This document shows, one piece after another, positions 28,972 to 29,849 of a stretch of 29,849 nt of DNA. Location of the stretch: contig CAYOWC010000025.1 of the NCBI GenBank assembly GCA_964407525.1, positions 1 through 29,849 on the forward strand, given 5' to 3'. The DNA comes from DUZB01 sp964407525. GTDB taxonomy: Bacteria > Desulfobacterota > DSM-4660 > Desulfatiglandales > Desulfatiglandaceae. Every line of letters starts with the position of its first letter. Positions within the stretch are counted from its first letter, which is position 1. The translations under genes and the position numbers were made by a program. The notes below the pieces were generated by a model, which had not been told where the DNA came from, ran no database searches, and worked only from the letters and a program-made list of their open reading frames with translations.

Positions 28972-29849
28972 TTGATTTTTTCTAAGGGAATTGATAAACT
29001 AAAACATTTTATAAAAGGCAGACCAAATGTTTCCGGGAATAGGTCAGATGTTGAGGTGTTTATTGACAAGATGACTGAATCCCAGGGGGCTTCTGAAGTA
29101 TCCGGGAGAAAAATTCCGATGCGGCGAGAAAGAATTAAGATCGATTTGCTGATTCATGACCTCAAAGTACCCCTTGCGGTAATTGAAGCAGGCGTGACTG
29201 CCATGTTGAAAAGGCAGGAAAAATATGGTCCCGTTACCGATCGGCAGGAAAAGGTTTTCTTAAGAGCGCTCAGAAACACCAAGGTGATTCAAGCCCTCGT
29301 GAATGATGCCCTCGAATTGGGACGGTCACGCGAAGGGATTCTGAATTATTCCGATTTTAAAGTATCTTATTTGCTTGAAAATGCTCTTGTGGAAAACTTT
29401 GACTTGAATGATACGGTTATTTCCGAACAGATAAAAGATTGTTCTTCGTTTTCATTGCTCCGGGATATCCTGAAAGAAAAAGGAGTTTTTCTTTCCATTG
29501 AAGAAGAGTTGTGGTGCATGGATATTCGTCAGGATGAAGCAAAGGTCAGACAGATTTTGAGAAACCTTCTGAGTAATGCCCTTAAATACCGGAAAAACAA
29601 GGTCGAACTGAATGTCTCAAAAACCGATGCTTCTATCGAATTTTCCGTCAAAGACGATGGGGATGGAATTCCTGCCGGCTATCATAAAAAGATCTTTGAC
29701 TGTTATTTTCAGATTGATGCCACGGAAGTGTGTCCCGTGAGGGGGCATGGGCTGGGACTGGCGGGCGTCATGGTGCTTGTTGAAGACCTCGGAGGGGAGC
29801 TGCTTCTCGACAGTGATGAGGGTATGGGGACAAAGTTTATAGTTAAACT
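28972..29849 (+). CDS. Sensor histidine kinase (3' end beyond the window)
   Basis: An open frame from TTG 28972, preceded by AGGGAGGG at 28954-28961, runs to the window edge (292 codons seen). The next in-frame ATG is 29071, with no comparable ribosome site. The H-box reads IHDLKVPLAVIE with His62, the N-box RNLLSNALKYR lies near 203-213, G1 is DDGDGIP and G2 GHGLGLAG, followed by GGELLLDSDEGMGTKF, so nearly the whole HATPase domain is present. No sensor domain or membrane segment precedes the H-box; it would be a soluble kinase that takes input from a partner. Divergent from the PAS-GAF kinase. Confidence 0.85.
   Translation, partial: MIFSKGIDKLKHFIKGRPNVSGNRSDVEVFIDKMTESQGASEVSGRKIPMRRERIKIDLLIHDLKVPLAVIEAGVTAMLKRQEKYGPVTDRQEKVFLRALRNTKVIQALVNDALELGRSREGILNYSDFKVSYLLENALVENFDLNDTVISEQIKDCSSFSLLRDILKEKGVFLSIEEELWCMDIRQDEAKVRQILRNLLSNALKYRKNKVELNVSKTDASIEFSVKDDGDGIPAGYHKKIFDCYFQIDATEVCPVRGHGLGLAGVMVLVEDLGGELLLDSDEGMGTKFIVK

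Noticed and set aside
1..29849. CRISPR arrays, insertion sequences, rRNA, tRNA
   Set aside because: No regularly spaced repeats, transposase motifs, or conserved RNA arms were seen on either strand.

Overview
The window reads as a piece of chromosome from a strictly anaerobic, Gram-negative bacterium, most likely a Desulfobacterota (deltaproteobacterial) sulfate reducer or syntroph. This is inferred from gene content: two molybdenum hydroxylases of the xanthine dehydrogenase family, an RnfB-GltD electron-transfer fusion, ferredoxin-type domains on unexpected partners, a GT9 heptosyltransferase (LPS synthesis), and a LonB/LonC-like protease operon. No rRNA, tRNA or species marker is present, so the assignment rests on family content only.

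Layout. (1) 35-6013, plus strand: a GldA-like metal alcohol dehydrogenase, then a three-subunit molybdenum hydroxylase ([2Fe-2S] subunit with an added C2H2 zinc finger, Moco subunit with unusual active-site loops, FAD subunit with a 4-hydroxybenzoyl-CoA-reductase-type cysteine insertion), a MoaD/ThiS-like protein, and the acetolactate synthase regulatory subunit IlvN. (2) 6017-6243: a strong promoter, a 27-codon leader peptide with nine Phe codons, a chain of mutually exclusive RNA helices and an intrinsic terminator. This looks like a classical phenylalanine attenuator, but the gene it precedes is a CaiB/BaiF (class III) CoA-transferase (6359-7567). (3) 7712-10626: a visibly AT-rich radical SAM gene, an alpha/beta hydrolase, an unrecognised gene interrupted by one in-frame TGA, and an FMN split-barrel protein fused to a 2x[4Fe-4S] ferredoxin. 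(4) 10658-15153: a TetR regulator (minus strand) divergent from a second, canonical three-subunit molybdenum hydroxylase, with an operator-like palindrome between them.

(5) 21442-15166, minus strand: a divergent phosphoglycerate kinase, a PurN-fold formyltransferase, an Hsp20 chaperone, a Lon-like AAA protease, a cysteine-rich protein and a methyltransferase-like protein, closely spaced or overlapping. (6) 21515-23399: a GT9 glycosyltransferase followed by AT-rich decayed DNA holding a shortened HigA antitoxin and a frameshifted VapC toxin remnant. (7) 23400-26936: RnfB-GltD fusion, a cyclic-nucleotide-binding-fold protein fused to a thioredoxin-like ferredoxin, and a second protein of the same fold. 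(8) 26927-29849: two divergently transcribed sensor histidine kinases, the second running off the window end.

The genes suggest oxidation or reduction of an aromatic or N-heterocyclic compound (two Mo hydroxylases, CoA-transferase, TetR control) tied to low-potential electron carriers (RnfB-GltD, ferredoxin domains). The most notable signals are the Phe attenuator in front of a CoA-transferase, the paired CNB-fold proteins carrying a conserved C-x4-C, the zinc-finger/[2Fe-2S] fusion, and the TGA-interrupted gene.
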